A stretch of 64,000 bases of DNA from Vigna angularis (lineage: Eukaryota; Streptophyta; Magnoliopsida; Fabales; Fabaceae), in NCBI RefSeq assembly GCF_016808095.1, contig NC_068979.1, positions 26,269,460-26,333,459 of the forward strand. The letters are read 5' to 3'. Within the stretch, counting starts at the first letter, position 1, and each line of letters starts with the position of its first letter. Under the pieces are notes generated by a model. The model searched no databases. It was not told the origin of the DNA and saw only the letters and a program-made list of their open reading frames with translations. The translations under genes and the position numbers were made by a program. This document shows positions 1 to 13,600 of this stretch, piece by piece.

Positions 1-656
1 TTTATGTATTAATTTTGTGGATTAAATTAAATATTTAAAATTTATTTTTTTAATATGATATCAAAATTAGAATTATTTAATAAATTTTTTATTTAACTTA
101 TTTAATTATAATTTTTATTAATATATATCTCGTCGTGATGTATTCGGAGTTTTACCTTCAATAAATATATTAATGTGTGGAAATATTATTTTATAAATCG
201 ATTTTATAAAATTGAGTTAATTTTAAATTTTTTTATTAACATTTTATTTTGATAGTTTTTACCAAAATAAGGTTCAGAGGGTCAAAATCAATATTAATAG
301 TGTTCTTATAAGTTATTTTGGTTCTTTTTAATAATTATATTTTTAAGAGAAGTAATTTTTTCGACTATAAGGACTACTTGACAAAATAACTTTTAGGAGT
401 AAAATATTAATTTAAAAAGTGAAATTTTGTATTTATAAAAAAAAGAAAAATTGAAAAGCAGAATAATGAATATAAAGCGAATGTATTATTTTAGCATCAT
501 GATCCTATTTTTAAGGAAGTAAGAGTGCATACATTAACAAATTCTCTTTTCTTTTAGAGATAAAAAAAATATTTATATAATGATATAATGGCTTTGCACA
601 TTCAGATTAAATATAACTTTTTGATCTTTAAAGGGAAGATAAAAAAAAAAGCGTGA
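1..656. other. AT-rich intergenic, nothing recognised
   Basis: AT-rich DNA with scattered poly-A and poly-T runs. I see no coding potential, no splice-bounded exon and no clear repeat up to the target-site copy of the solo LTR that follows. Confidence 0.6.
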
Positions 657-661
657 AGATC
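657..661. repeat. Target-site duplication, left copy (AGATC)
   Basis: Five-base direct repeat AGATC immediately left of the solo LTR; its partner is at 3627-3631. Confidence 0.75.
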
Positions 662-3626
662 TGTGACATCCCAAAAATACAGCCAAAACTATATATTCAG
701 AATATCACATTTAACAATAATTCAAAACAGTTTTTTCCAAATAAAACAAAATTCCAAAATGAGAACGAACACTCAAGGACGAACGTCCTTGAGTACAATA
801 CCGAACTTAAAGGACGAACGCGCACAACCGCACGTCCATACGAAAGTTACAAATTTAAAACCGAACGTACAAGAAACTTGACCGAACGGTTTACACAAAA
901 CAATTACCGAACGGTCAAATTAAACTTAAACGAAAGCAAGAGGTGGTCGAACGACCACTCAGTTCCACAAAATGCACTACTGGCCGAACGGTCTCACTAT
1001 TCGGTCTTTACTCCCACTTCCACCAGATTCTCTTCTTCCAGCAACTCTTCCAAACGTTCGTCTCCCTCTGCTCACATCCACACGGATGATCATTGCAATG
1101 ACAAGACGGACGTACAAGAACAAAGGACAACACAAGGAAAACGAAAGGGTAAGCTTACATAATTTAACTCATGCATCAACATACAATTTCAGGTAAACAA
1201 TTCAACATACATGCATATCTCAACATACACATTCATTACATAACAACCCACTTTAACGTACTCACTAAATAAAACTCAACACGACTGACTGTCCGGACTG
1301 TATGAACTCTGTGTAGCTTCGGTGTTCGTGCACCCGGGTGATGTAGTAACTGGAACTCTCATCAGCTGCCACCCGAGGTTAGTCCTATCTATCCAAATAA
1401 TCACTAGGACTAGGACCTCCTGCCGTTCCCACACATGACATACACCCTCTACGTGAGGACGAGTACTCACGGAACATCAGGATGAACAACCGGATAAGCT
1501 TACCACATTCATACATTACAAATCTTGATAATCAAGTTCTGAGTCGTTCCTCCTTGGAACGCTCTTTTAAAAGTCACAACTTTCCATTCATCTCTTCATC
1601 ATTTACTATTCATCATTTATCATTCATCGTTTACTGTTCATCATGTACTATTCATTAATACATAATCATTTTCATCATTCGTAGAGAAACCAACAAAACG
1701 AACGTTCTGTCCCCAATAAGACCGACGACGAACGCTGTCAGCGAGATCAAAAGAACGCTCGTTCGTATTAAAGTACGAACGGCAGAGAAACAGTTACGTT
1801 CAGGAAATGGCCAAGTATGGTACTGTTCATTGGACGAACGCTATTTGGTGGGAAAAGAGAACGAGCGCTCAAAATAATACCGAGCACTATTAGGACGAAC
1901 GCTCAGTTGGAGACCGAGCACTATTAGGACAAACGCTCAGCTCAAAACCGAGCACTATTAGGACGAACGCTCAGTTGGAGACCGAACACTATTAGGACGA
2001 ACGCTCAGCTCAAAACCGAGCACTATTAGGACGAACGTTCAGTGTGAGACCGGGCACTATTAGAACGAACGCTCAGTTGGAGACCGAGCACTATTTCGGG
2101 CGGACGCCCATTGTAAGGCCGAGCCTCATTTATAACGGACGCTCGATATAAGACCGAACGTCCCTTTGAACGTACGTTCAGTGTAAGACCAAACGCTTCC
2201 CAGTACGATCGTCCGGTGTAAGACCGAACGCTATTCTGGACGAACGTCAGGTGTAAGACCGAACGTTCAGTAACTCAGATTGATAAATCTTGAAAATAAA
2301 CTAAGAGAAGTTTGGAGGAGTAATACGAACGGGAATATGCACTGCTACATATATATATATATACAAGTACAAAAAGAAAGAAGTTTATCAAACGTACAAG
2401 ATTCAACAGTGCCAAACTGATCGCTCAAACAGTGAGGACGTTCGTCCTCAACCACAGATTTAGTCAAATGACAGAATCAACATTCCAACCATATTTCTAA
2501 GGAAAACCAAACGGTCAATGACCGTCCAGAACGAATGTACAACGTCTCATGGAAGGTTCATTTCTCATAAAATCATATCATCTCATTCGTTCATATCAAC
2601 CCAAACTCTCAAATTTCATATATTTCATTTTATCCAACATCTCATGCATAATATGTAACTCAATCATATATCCTTCTCATTCCATAAAAACGAACGTTCA
2701 ACATAAATCAAGCATAACAGCTTCATAAAATCAAAATAACGAACGTTCATACCATCATTCATACATCATGCATTACTTTCATGCAGTAAAATAACGAACG
2801 TTCACATAGCATACATCAAACCAGTTAAATTAAATAAGCTTCCCTTACCTGGAAATGACCGAACGTCCACAACTACAGAGACACGACCTCTCAAACACTG
2901 GTTCTCTTACTGCCAACGCTCGTCACTCCAACTATACGAACGAGTCCCAACACCAAACTCAGATTTACACTACTTTAAGAAAGATAACGTACGTACCACT
3001 CAGAATTGAGTTTGCATGCACGAAGAACGAACGTCAGAGAGGAAGGAAAGGACTTACCGGTTCAGTTTTAACGAACCGAACGTCCTTCTGGAGTCTTACG
3101 TCGAGCGTCCTTCAGCTGCGCCGGAGATACTGATCGGAGGAGGTACAATGGTGGTTCCTTAGAGAGGGAAGGGTGCAGAGAGTGTAGAGAGAAGGAGGAG
3201 AGAACTTAGGTTTCTCAGAAATGAAGTAAAGAGAGGGACATGCAGGGGAAGTGGGGAATAAGTTCAGAATTCCCACTTGCCAGCGCACGTTCGCACTCCA
3301 CCAGCGCACTCCATCCCGCCAGCGCACGTCTGCACTCTGCCTGCACACTCCACTACGCCTCTGACAGCCCACGCCAGACGGTCGACCACTGCACTGTTGC
3401 CACGCGTCTTCCACCACCGCGGACGTACGTTCAGTCTGGCTGACACACTGTTCTCCACTACGTCGGACGCACGTTCCCACTGTGTTCTGACTCAGTTGGG
3501 CGTGCGACAGCTGGCGTTCGTCAGTGGGTGTCGGACACTGTTGTCGGCCATGTGTACTGCTGAGGTGGCGTGCTCTCCTGCTGCCACGTGGACGCCACGT
3601 GGATGCACGTTTTTCGAGGCCTGACA
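662..3626 (-). mobile_element. Solo LTR of a large Ty3/gypsy-type retrotransposon
   Basis: The segment begins TGTGACATCCC and ends CCTGACA, so both ends have the TG...CA form of an LTR. It is flanked by identical 5-bp direct repeats AGATC at 657-661 and 3627-3631, as expected for integrase insertion. No gag-pol lies inside or beside it, so it is best read as a solo LTR left by recombination between two LTRs. Read on the minus strand it starts TGTCAGGCCTCG and ends GGGATGTCACA, an ending common in large plant chromovirus (Tekay/Del-like) LTRs, which is why I place it on minus. The interior is rich in the motif CGAACG and in GAACGTTC palindromes, contains a 34-bp tandem array near 1880-2100, and has a GC-rich end at 3100-3620. 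Open frames inside are incidental. The LTR call is firm from the ends and target duplication; the clade is inference. Confidence 0.8.
1880..2270. repeat. 34-bp tandem array inside the solo LTR
   Basis: About seven consecutive units built on ACCGAGCACTATTAGGACGA plus AACGCTCAGTTGGAG, period close to 34 bp, grading into more diverged GACCGAACG-type units to about 2270. Adjacent units alternate between a TTGGAG and a CTCAAA tail, which suggests a higher-order 68-bp period. The array carries no spacers and lies wholly inside the LTR. Confidence 0.8.
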
Positions 3627-3631
3627 AGATC
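3627..3631. repeat. Target-site duplication, right copy (AGATC)
   Basis: Five-base direct repeat AGATC immediately right of the solo LTR, matching 657-661. Confidence 0.75.
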
Positions 3632-4557
3632 TCTTAGGACATCGAGTTAAAAGTCTCTGACATATATCTTGAAGAAAATTAATGTATTGCAAGCTACTTC
3701 TTTTGGTATTAATAATAAGTTATATTTTAAGTGGCATGATACAACGCCTTCTATTATTAGCCTTCTCTTGTTTTTATGATAGATTTTAATTCCTTAAGTT
3801 TTGTTTGATTTATGTTTTGTAAGGAATTTGTTTTTATTATTTTTTACATAAATTTATTTTGGTCTTTTCATGTTATTGTTCCTTTTTTTTCTTCTTTTAT
3901 ATTATTTCATCTAATGATACATGAGCGTTGAATTTTGGAATGTTTAATAATTAAGATTTAAAGATTTATTATTATAAATGTAATATTTTTTTTCTTTAAA
4001 TTTATTGTGACCGCATTCTCTCATGGAATATGAGAAAACAACAACAATGAAAATAAGGAAAATATACAGAATTCTTTTTTCTCTGTTTAAAAGTGAAAAT
4101 CAATTTTAATTGTTAGATTTATTAGTTAAATCACTTTAAGAATAAATTCATTAACAATTGAGATGATTATATCATAGAGTTGAATTCTTTCTCTTATGAT
4201 ATATAAATATATTAGAGAGATAGAGAGAGAGATACAACATAAAATGTGGACCCGTTTTATGTGTTTCCCTCTATTATTTGTCCTTGATTAGTTAAATTTT
4301 ATATTAAATAGCTTTGTAGAGTTTGGACATGCATTTATATTAAAATGCATATTTAAAAGAAAAGCTTGTGGAAATGATAATTATAGTTGGCGTAATTGTG
4401 AAAGGAACGTGAGAAGCAACCTATGAGTTTCGTATTGTGTGTATTGATTGATTGCTAATGGTGGGTTCCATTCTATCTATGGCCTTCAACCAAAGCAAAA
4501 TAGTTCATCTAGCGAAATGAAAATAAAAATATTGAAGATCCAAATAAAGTGAGTTTA

Positions 4558-4558
<1 letters not shown>
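3632..4558. other. AT-rich intergenic, nothing recognised
   Basis: AT-rich DNA with a short GA-rich run near 4215-4235. No exon or repeat family was recognised. Confidence 0.5.

Positions 4559-4559
<1 letters not shown>

Positions 4560-4628
<69 letters not shown>
4560..4628. repeat. (TA)n microsatellite
   Basis: About 69 bp of uninterrupted TA dinucleotides. Just downstream a 15-bp phrase, TGGGTGAACAAAGAA, occurs twice, at about 4630 and 4678. Confidence 0.9.
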
Positions 4629-4632
<4 letters not shown>

Positions 4633-4699
4633 GTGAACAAAGAATTTTATAAATTCTTTTATAAGTTAATTTATTTTTGGGTGAACAAAGAAAGAAAGA

Positions 4700-7600
4700 A
4701 ATCACACATTTAAAACAAGTCGTGAGATGACTACATATTGACCTACATTGTCGCCAGTCAGGTTGGCAAGTCAATTGGATTGAGGTTTTTTGAACTGATG
4801 GGTTCAATTACATGACCCAATCCACCCTCAGTGACAAACAAAAGTTGCGATGACGTAGGAGCAGTGACTGTGGCATTCACATTCGGAGAAGAAGAGAGAA
4901 GACACAGTGCTACGATGTTGGTTCACACAGGTGAAAGGAAGAAGAAAACTATATAAGTGATTCTTCTATTTCTTTCGCAAAATTTTAAAACTAGAAAGAT
5001 AGATTGTCTGAATTAATTGAATAATCGACACAATAACACCTTTATGGCATTGGTTATTAGTAAAACTGATGCTTAAAGGTTGTTAATAATATAAAAAATT
5101 AACATTTTCAATGATAATTTTGAAATTTTCATCAAACTTTTGTTTCGATTTTGTGTAAAATTGAAGCAGAAAGTCTCTGTTTTGGTGAAACTTTTAGCTT
5201 CAATTCACACTAAACCGATATCAAAAGATGTTTTTGGTTTTGGTTCCTTTTCATTTGAGGTTTATAAGTTCACAAAATTTTCAAAAATGTCATTGTGTCA
5301 TTATATGCTTCAATTTCTTCAAAACTGAAACATATTATAGAAGTTAGTATACCAAATATGCATTAATGACTTCAAAAACTCAAGTCAAGATAAATGTGTT
5401 TTTGATAATAATTAAAGATGTTGATGTTTGTAGATGTGTTAGAGTTTAACTTTCTTTGAATTTTGTTTATGTCTTTCCCACAAAGTATACCCAAGATCTT
5501 TCTAATCCAACACACAAGCTACTATAAAAGAAATTGAAATAAAATGGTTTTATAAAATTAAAATGAAGTACGAAAGGTTTTCAATGATTTTAATCTATAA
5601 GTTTTATCTCTAATTGTTCTTTTGAGGATGCAAAATAGGATAACTGATTATTTAGGATATATTTTGTGTGTTAAAGTCTTAACATAATTTTGATGATGTT
5701 GAAGAATTTTTGCCTTAGATTTTAGCTTTCTTTATTTTTATTCATGTCATTCACACAAGATATTCACTCGAACTTTTTAATTCATCACATAACCTATATA
5801 TTTTGAAAAGAGAATATGTTTTTCTAAAGTTAAAATCAAGTTTAAAATACTTTTCAGTGTTTTTAATCAATTAGATTTAACTATATTCGATTAAATTATT
5901 CTTAAGAGATTATTTAATCAATTATATTGTTATAATAACTGATTAATCCAGAGAATGTTTTAAGTGTTTTTCAAAATTTCACAATCATAATCCATTAAGT
6001 TCTTTAAGTTCTTTTATAACTAATTAAATTGGTTTTGAACAATTAATGAAGAATGTATTTAATCAATAACAAGTGTCATAGTCACTTATAATAAATAAAG
6101 AGCTGTTGTAACTATTTCTCAAAACTTTATTAGAATAGTGAAATATTTAGAGTTGTTTTAAATGTAAAAAAGTTGTATGCAATAGTTTTAAGAGGAAAGA
6201 GTAGATTTATGATAAACATAAAGATATTTTAAGTATTGTGAAATGATCAGTAAGTTTTGGTTGTAATCCTGCAATGGTTTTAGTCTCTATAATTAAAAGT
6301 ATCACTTATAATCGTTAGCATTATATGACATTAATTAACTTATTATATTATTAATAAAAAGTTCAAAAATCTTTACACGAGACGATTATTAATATTGTAA
6401 TAAAACATTTACCTATGGTACTGACATTTTTTTTATTAAAATTCACAAAATAATGTTGTTCATTTATCTTTAAACGATTATTAGGGCCTAAAATAGTTAT
6501 TTAAAATTTTAGAAGAAAGAAAAATATTTTACAGGAACTAAAACCAAAACTTTAGAATTTTATAAAGATTAAAAAAAAATTCAATTCTTTTTAAGCTGAA
6601 AGACCAAGAAATTCTTTGGCAATGACGAAAAATTAAATCTCGTTTATATATATATTATAAAGTGTTTGAAAATAATTAAAGCAGCATAAAGTACAGATAA
6701 GCCAAGCTTGCAACAGTAGTATAAGAGTATATATTATTAGGTTGTTGTGAAGTTTGATTGGTATATTTGATGGGGGATCATAGACATCTTGCTACAGTTT
6801 CTTGAGATGACGACAAGGCTTAAGAGATATAACATCAACCTTGTTGGTATCACTCATCACTGCCATTCTTTTTCTGAGTTTCATTTTCTTTTGGATGATA
6901 TGTTATAGTGCAAATAGACCAAACTATGGGCCACTATATGAAGATGTGTAAAGAGAGAGAAAGGAACACCATTCGAACATGTTGCAAGCATATGATCTAG
7001 ATGCCAGAAAATAAAAATATGCTCATAAAGTGAGCTACACAATCTAATACTTATTTTTCTTCTTGGAAAGTGAGGTGTCTATGTTCAGTACTCTAACTAG
7101 GCAATTGGTGAGTTGTGCCTCTCAAAATGACAATTTGTGATGGATAATGAAGCTTTGAAAAAAACAACTTTTTGAAAAGAGAAGAATGGTGTTCCAAAGC
7201 AATAATATCTCTCATACACTATCTTTTCCAAGAAATGGTAGGCAAAAAGTATATCCAACCACAAAATTTTCTACTATTCTTGAACAGCTTTCACCCTATA
7301 TATAGAGATAGAATCAATTATGACACAATCAAAACTCTTCATTTTAGTATATGTGTTGTGTTGGATTTCATATATCCATTAGGAATATACTTAAAAATCG
7401 ATTTTTGTAAAATTAATATTATCTATATCATAATCATTGAGTCTATTTATGTTACTTCTTATTTAACCTATTTAGTCATGCAAATTGGCTATTGCATCAT
7501 TGGTATATTACTAACTCACCTTGTTCAATCTTTGATACTAAAGAGTATTAGAAATCCCACCTAGATTATTGATATGATTAAAATAATGTATGTATATGTG

Positions 7601-8900
7601 AAGAGAATACCCATTTAATAATTAAAGTATGAAATTTTGAACTATAGTTCTAGTCTTAAAACTCAAAAAGATTATGTTTTTCAAAGTGGCATCACTTAAA
7701 CTTACTTTATGAGAATTAACTAGATGAAGGGTAATTAGTTGAACTTAATACAAGAGTTAAAAGAATGTGTAAAGTTTGAGGAGTTGAAAAGCATAGCTTT
7801 ATGGATAGCTTTGTTTTTAATAGTATGATAACTGTTTTAAGTGGGGAGGTCCCTCCATAGATAGGGAGAGAGTCATTCACGTAAGCCAAAACTCAAAACT
7901 TCACAGTTAGAGAATCTTCAGAACTTCCAAAGATAATGATGTTTAAGTATAATAAAGATGGCTATAGCTAGGTCAAACTTTCTTTCGGAACAAAATTTTA
8001 AATGTAGTGTTTCAAGCGTTTTTAGTATTATTTTTTTTCCCATTAAAATTATACTCTTGTTAGGTTCATTATCTTCAAATTGATAAATTTCCATTAATAA
8101 ATATATAAGAGAAAGATTATGGTTTGGTTGAATAGATAAGAAAAGGTTTTGAAAATATGGGTAGCATACATATAGACAAAAACATTATCTCTAATGAAGT
8201 GTTCAATCTTGTCCTCTCTTTAAGGATGTTGTGTTCTATATTTTTTGTCTTGGTTGAAAGTTGTTCATTCTTGCCTTCACACTGTGAATCCCACCACCTT
8301 TCATTATTGGTAATCTTGAAGTTGCATAAAGTAAATATTCCTCTTTTGAACATGATTATTTTTTTGCATATTCAAGTTAATTATTCTAAATCATTTAGTT
8401 AAATCATAGATGATTTAATATTACACGTTGATTACGAGTTTTCACTATGATATAGATATTTGATATTGAATATTGAATTGAGGTAGACTATATATGGCTA
8501 CAAAGAAGCATTAATGAGCACTTTAAAGAGGTACTTACAGTTGAAATGATAGCACTGACGAATTGGGCCACAACTTTAATGATTGTATATGACAAGAAAC
8601 CATGAACATTAAGGTGAAGTTGTGGTTCACGATAGCACAGATTGATATTGGAAGAATCTAAGGCAAAGCAAGGAAGTGATATGTACTTCATTGGAATTGA
8701 GAAAGTTCCACTCCGTCAATTGCTTTAAGGACATTATCATTACCCAAATCTGACCTAAGCATGGAGATGCACATAAGGCGACGCGACATGAAGGGTAAAT
8801 TGGAAGTGTTGTGTTTCATTCATGAAAATTGTTCACTTTCTAATGCATGTTCAAACCAAATTTATCGTCACAAAAACTTCAAGATCAAAGGAAGATAATA
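4700..8900. other. Gene-poor intergenic DNA, unclassified
   Basis: Long AT-rich stretch with short open frames that show no family motif or codon-like composition. Around 6240-6600 sequences of the type TTTTAGTCTCTATAATT and GGAACTAAAACCAAAAC face each other, as in fold-back elements, but no clean termini were found. I see no gene that I can support. Confidence 0.4.
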
Positions 8901-8902
8901 TA

Positions 8903-9010
8903 TGTTGGAAGTCTCACGTCTATTAGAGAAAATATCAATTTATAATATATAAGTGGGTGCAAACCTTACTTTATAAGTTGATCTTGTCCGAGTTACTTTG
9001 ACACTTAGAA
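8903..9010 (+). mobile_element. Degenerate TRIM-like LTR
   Basis: Starts TGTTGGAAGTCTCACGTC and continues with the phrase ATATAAGTGGGTGCAAACC, the recognisable core of a short non-autonomous LTR family (TRIM type) common in legumes. It lies at the pol-side edge of the gypsy relic at 9084-9870. No second LTR and no target duplication were found, so it is a solo or truncated copy. A copy of the same core lies inverted at about 45786-45905. Confidence 0.5.
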
Positions 9011-9083
9011 CATTGAATCTCGCTAGTGTGTGTGGAAGTGTTTTTATTTTTCTTTTTATCCTTTTCTTTTTCTCTCTTATTTC

Positions 9084-9870
9084 TCATTTGTACTTGGTTC
9101 TCTTCCATTTGAGAAGGTGTAAAAGGATGAAGTACAAACTTTCTCTCCTTGTGATGATGATTATTTCATTGGTATGACCATTGTGTATGGATATCTTGTC
9201 AAATAACCAAGGCCTTCCCAACAAAATATGACAACCTTCCATAGATACTATGACACATAACACTTTATATTCACGATACCCTGTGGAAAGCTTAATCTCC
9301 ACTTGTTGATTAATTACCATGTCTTTATCATCATTAATCCATTAAATTTTGTAAGGTTATGGATGGGGCAAGATAGTTAATGATAACTTTTAGACCAATT
9401 TAGTGCTACAAAAATTGCAACACAAACCGTTATCCACAATAAGAGAACATGTATTTTCTAAAACTTTACATCTTGTATGAAAGATGTTCTCATTTTGGGT
9501 TAGTTCTTGAAAAGTAGGTTGATTATGAAGATTTCTTCTTATCATAAGAAATTCTCCTTCACAAGGGTGGGCATCTTTTCTCTTGGGTGCACTAATCTCC
9601 TTACTCCTACTATCACTTTTCTCATCTTAGCTATTATATACATCAATACCCCTTAAGATTATGGTGCTTTTGATGGAGCATTGTGATGAAATTTGTCCTC
9701 TAGCAAGACACTTGAAACACTTAATGTCATTAGTGCGAGTGTGTGATGATATTCCCTTCCTTTGTTTTTCTTTTTCCTTTTTTTTCTCTTTCCCTAAGCT
9801 CCTCCTCAGGCTAGGATGATCCAAAGCATGAAAGTGAGACCATAAAGGTGTGGTGCATGGAAGCAATGGG
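9084..9870 (-). pseudogene. Ty3/gypsy gag-protease relic
   Basis: Read on the minus strand, the higher-coordinate part encodes a retroviral-type zinc knuckle in the context IKCFKCLARGQISSQC (about 9690-9730). It is followed, after frame breaks, by ENIFHTRCKVLENTCSLIVD (about 9390-9450) and by the protease-distal phrase CHILLGRPWLFDKISIHNGH (about 9170-9240). This is the usual gag knuckle, aspartic protease, linker order of plant Ty3/gypsy polyproteins. The knuckle is damaged: the histidine expected after GRG is replaced in RGQISSQC. Stops and frameshifts separate the pieces, and no reverse transcriptase follows at lower coordinates, where a TRIM-like LTR sits instead. It is a dead, truncated element. 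Confidence 0.75.
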
Positions 9871-10049
9871 GGAACAGGTGAGGATAATTATCAGTTTGGT
9901 GTTTGGAGTTAAGGTATGATGGTTTTTTATGGATCTTAAGAGAGATTAGGCCAACTCTCAAAGATGGTGGCTAAAGGAGACCACATGGGATACTTTAGGC
10001 ATGACTTTTGAGACAAGTATGATGACACAATAATTTTACAACATAACAA

Positions 10050-10610
10050 CATCTTTATTTATGGTCTTAAGGTGTCTCCAAATTTGTAAAAGCAAAAACC
10101 TTAAAAACCTCAACTTGGCTAACTTGGAAACCAAGACAAAAATCATCTCCATTAGGAGGTGGATATGTGGCCACTAACATGGGAGAATCCTCTCCATTTC
10201 TAAAGTGACACATGGTCAATACCTTAGGTAAATCTTCTCCATTAGGAGCATGACACGTGGCCACTATCTCTTAGAGGTGGGGCGCCCTTCTTCCTTGCTC
10301 ACCAAGCTAAGACAAATAATTGACCCATGTGGTCAACTCTAGAATATGCATATCTCTTGGGTCAACATTAAGTGTTGACCTTTGTTGTCCTAAGTAGACC
10401 AAAAACCTTACACAACTTGGCCTATTATACAATATCCAAAAAAGAAATCATATACTACTTGGCTCATGATACAAAGCCTAAATTATTCCTACTCTACTAA
10501 TTATAACCTAGATAAGGTCCAAAAGATATGGATTTGGATCCACCTTTCATAGATGACATCCATCTTCTTGTAAGTTCTTGGTCATGGTTAGGGAGGTTGC
10601 TATCATATTA
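10050..10610 (-). mobile_element. Possible LTR or leader of the gypsy relic
   Basis: This unit lies upstream of the gag relic on the minus strand. It holds two diverged copies (about 10142-10185 and 10227-10268) of a phrase ending in GTGGCCACTA, each preceded by TCTCCATTAGGAG. Its position and more balanced base composition fit the 5' LTR or leader of the relic at 9084-9870. No TG...CA ends, primer-binding site or target duplication could be fixed, so this is tentative. Confidence 0.3.
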
Positions 10611-13600
10611 TTGTGTTGTTATTGAGAAAAATTTTACATCAACGAGATGTGTTAGTGGAAAAGAATGGATGAAAGCTAAATAAGTTAATACTATGAAACT
10701 TAAGGAAATTGAAGAAGTCTTTTCCAAAAATGATGTGAAGAGAAAAGAAATAAAAAGAGATATTTAGACAAAAGATCAAACATCAAGCCTTTTACATAAA
10801 GAAGTTATTTTTTTTTTTGGCACTAAGAAGTATTGAAGTATAATTTCTTTTTCCTTTTTATCAAAAGTTGAAAAACAAAAGTAAAGTTATTAATAAAAAT
10901 ATGTTAGATGAGAAGTTATACAACTACTTATAGATAGAGTCAGCTCATACAAAAAAATGTAATTGGTAATAATTTCTCAAGCGTATTGTCTATAGACTTT
11001 ATTAGTTCAAGGGTGCTGAAATAATAATTTTAGTGATAAACATTGTAACGTCAAAAATTAGAAAATGACAAACTTAATAACGAATAGTATTCCACATCAC
11101 CGAAATTTATGATTTTATTTAAAACAATTTATCTTTCATGTTAACTTTTCTAATGACTTACTTTTTCATTTTTAATTTCTTGTTATCACTTACTTTTCTC
11201 CATGATGTTTTTCACTTTCCAAACTTTCCTGTCCACCATCATTGATTTACTTATTTGTTCATTTTCAACGTATTAAACTTTTTACCAAATATAGTCTTAT
11301 AGTTTTTTGTTCACTTCTACAATTTCATCTTAAAATCTTTTATTTAAAAAGTTATTTTAATCATATGAAAACATCTTAATCATGAAATCGATTTTATATA
11401 CAACTACAACGCAAGTATTCCAAGATTCTTTTACTTTCTATAAAGTAATGAATGAAATTCATGCTTTCATAGACATAAAAAAACAAACATGTCAACTTCA
11501 CTTGGTTTTAAAATTTGATTATATTGATGTAATGTGTCTCTTATGTGATTTTATAGTTGTTAACATTTCTACCTAAGTAAACAAAAATTAGATGAAAGAT
11601 TGAAAAAATAGATGCCATGGAAACCAAGCTACGAAAATATTTGAAAGATTTACTGTAGAATCTCTCTCATCCTCATTATCTTCAGCAATAAAGCACAATT
11701 ATTACTATCTTGTCTTCATGTAAAACACACGTTTTGTTGACTTTTCCTTCAAGATCTTCTGAAAATGATTTTGAGCTTCCAAACAAATAATAATATTAAT
11801 TATTAAAAAAAAACATATCTCAAAAGTTACATGTAAGACACATTTCTCCTTAATTAATTAAACACCTTTATGACCATAATGTAGTTTTTGCTTTTTCACT
11901 GAGTTCAAAATTTAATTATTAAACGTTGAAAATAATTTATATACTGTTAGTCAATTATAACTCATTATATTATAACTAAATTTTTAATGAATGATTGTAA
12001 AAGTAAACAAAATATCTAAATGACAATGTCTAGTTAATTTACAGAATAAATAAAAAACTTTTCGATGCTGTTTATGGACATAATATTTTGTCTTTTTGTT
12101 TTCACTTTTAACACATTGTATTTTTTTCCATTTTCAAACCAACATGTGAAGGAGGAGAAATAATGAATAATTACTTTTTCATTATTGCTAGCTGTAAAAG
12201 CAGTTGATGTTAAATCTTTAAAAGATTCTATCTGTAGTAATGAGAAAATTGTTAATCTAAATTTTGAAAATTTATTCATATATGAGATATTAATTGTAAT
12301 AGTTAATAATGATGATGATGATACTTTAATGATTTTTTATTTGGTTTTAGTTAATAATGAGTTTGATTATCTCCATTAAGAGTGCTTAAAGTCAACCAAA
12401 TTTATAATTGGCTAAAGAAATATAATACAAAACATTAAAAATTATAATTATAATCGATCAAAACCTACCTTAAATTTAGGAATGTTGTGAAGTTTTATCA
12501 CAATTATATGTGATAATGTTAATATTTACTTTTTTATGTTTGTTAAGTTCACATATAAAGTCACTTCTTTTATAGTTTTTATCTTTAGTTTTTAAATTTA
12601 TTTTGTTTTCCTAATTTGTAATGTTTTACTTATTATAATTTACTTTTATTTTAATCCTTAATTATTATATAATAAGTAAATAGGAAGTAATTTGTAGAAT
12701 AAAATAAGCAAGAGTTCAATGAAATATAGAGAACTAAATAATGAATTTGAAAAAATATAATTGTTGCAAGTGCTATTGATCCAAGTCCACATTAATACAT
12801 ATGTGGCTTTTAATAAAGAGTAAAAAGGACTTTTAAAGATGGTCCTAGAATCGTCAGATAAGTTCAAATAATTGACGGCGAGTGATAACATTATCATTGA
12901 CATAATTAAATTAATACTACTAAATTATAGTAACTTTAGTATTGTTAACATAGTAGCCAACAAAATACAAAGGACAAAATAAACCGTAAGCATCTCCCAA
13001 GGAACATAGAATTAATTTCTAACAAATTAGTTCTTATAAAATCTATACGGAAAAGGTTAGTCAAATACAATAAAAATAAGAAAAGAATATAAAGATAAAA
13101 TAAAATAAAAAATAATAAAAGAAAGAGAGAAATTAAGTCGTAAAAAGACAAGAGATAAAAACATTAACAAAGAAAATAGGTTAATTTCACTCCTTTTTCA
13201 TATGATCATTCATTAATTATCTAAGGATTATCATTCAATTAATTATTGTCTTAGATTTTCTAGTTAATAAATGCAAATTCTTAATTAATTTGTTGGCATT
13301 CTGAGTATTAATCAAAGTACATTCCCAATTAAATATTACTTCCATAAAAACATGCAATCAAAGATCACGAGGACTTTTCACAAGTTATTAAATATAGAAA
13401 GAATAAAGGAACATACATTAAAAAACAATTTATTTTCCTTTGTTGTTCTTATTGAGAAAGCAATTATATTTCCTTTTTGAACATTTTATTTCCTTCCTTT
13501 TTCCCCTTTTTATTATTCTGTGGGTGAGGTACTCATCCACACAATTTATTCATCACTCATTCCTAACACAATCCATTAACTCATTCTTTCTTCCTAAGGT

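Noticed and set aside
653..1196. Long open frame (169 codons) near the left end
   Set aside because: It lies inside the solo LTR, starts at its border, has no family motif, and its Arg/Thr/Asn richness follows from the CGAACG repeats.
1880..2270. Regular repeats that might suggest a CRISPR array
   Set aside because: The 34-bp units are contiguous, with no unique spacers, and the window is a plant nuclear genome.
3112..3627. 171-codon minus-strand open frame
   Set aside because: Falls in the GC-rich end of the LTR, overlaps open frames on the other strand, and has repeat-derived Cys/Arg/Trp composition.
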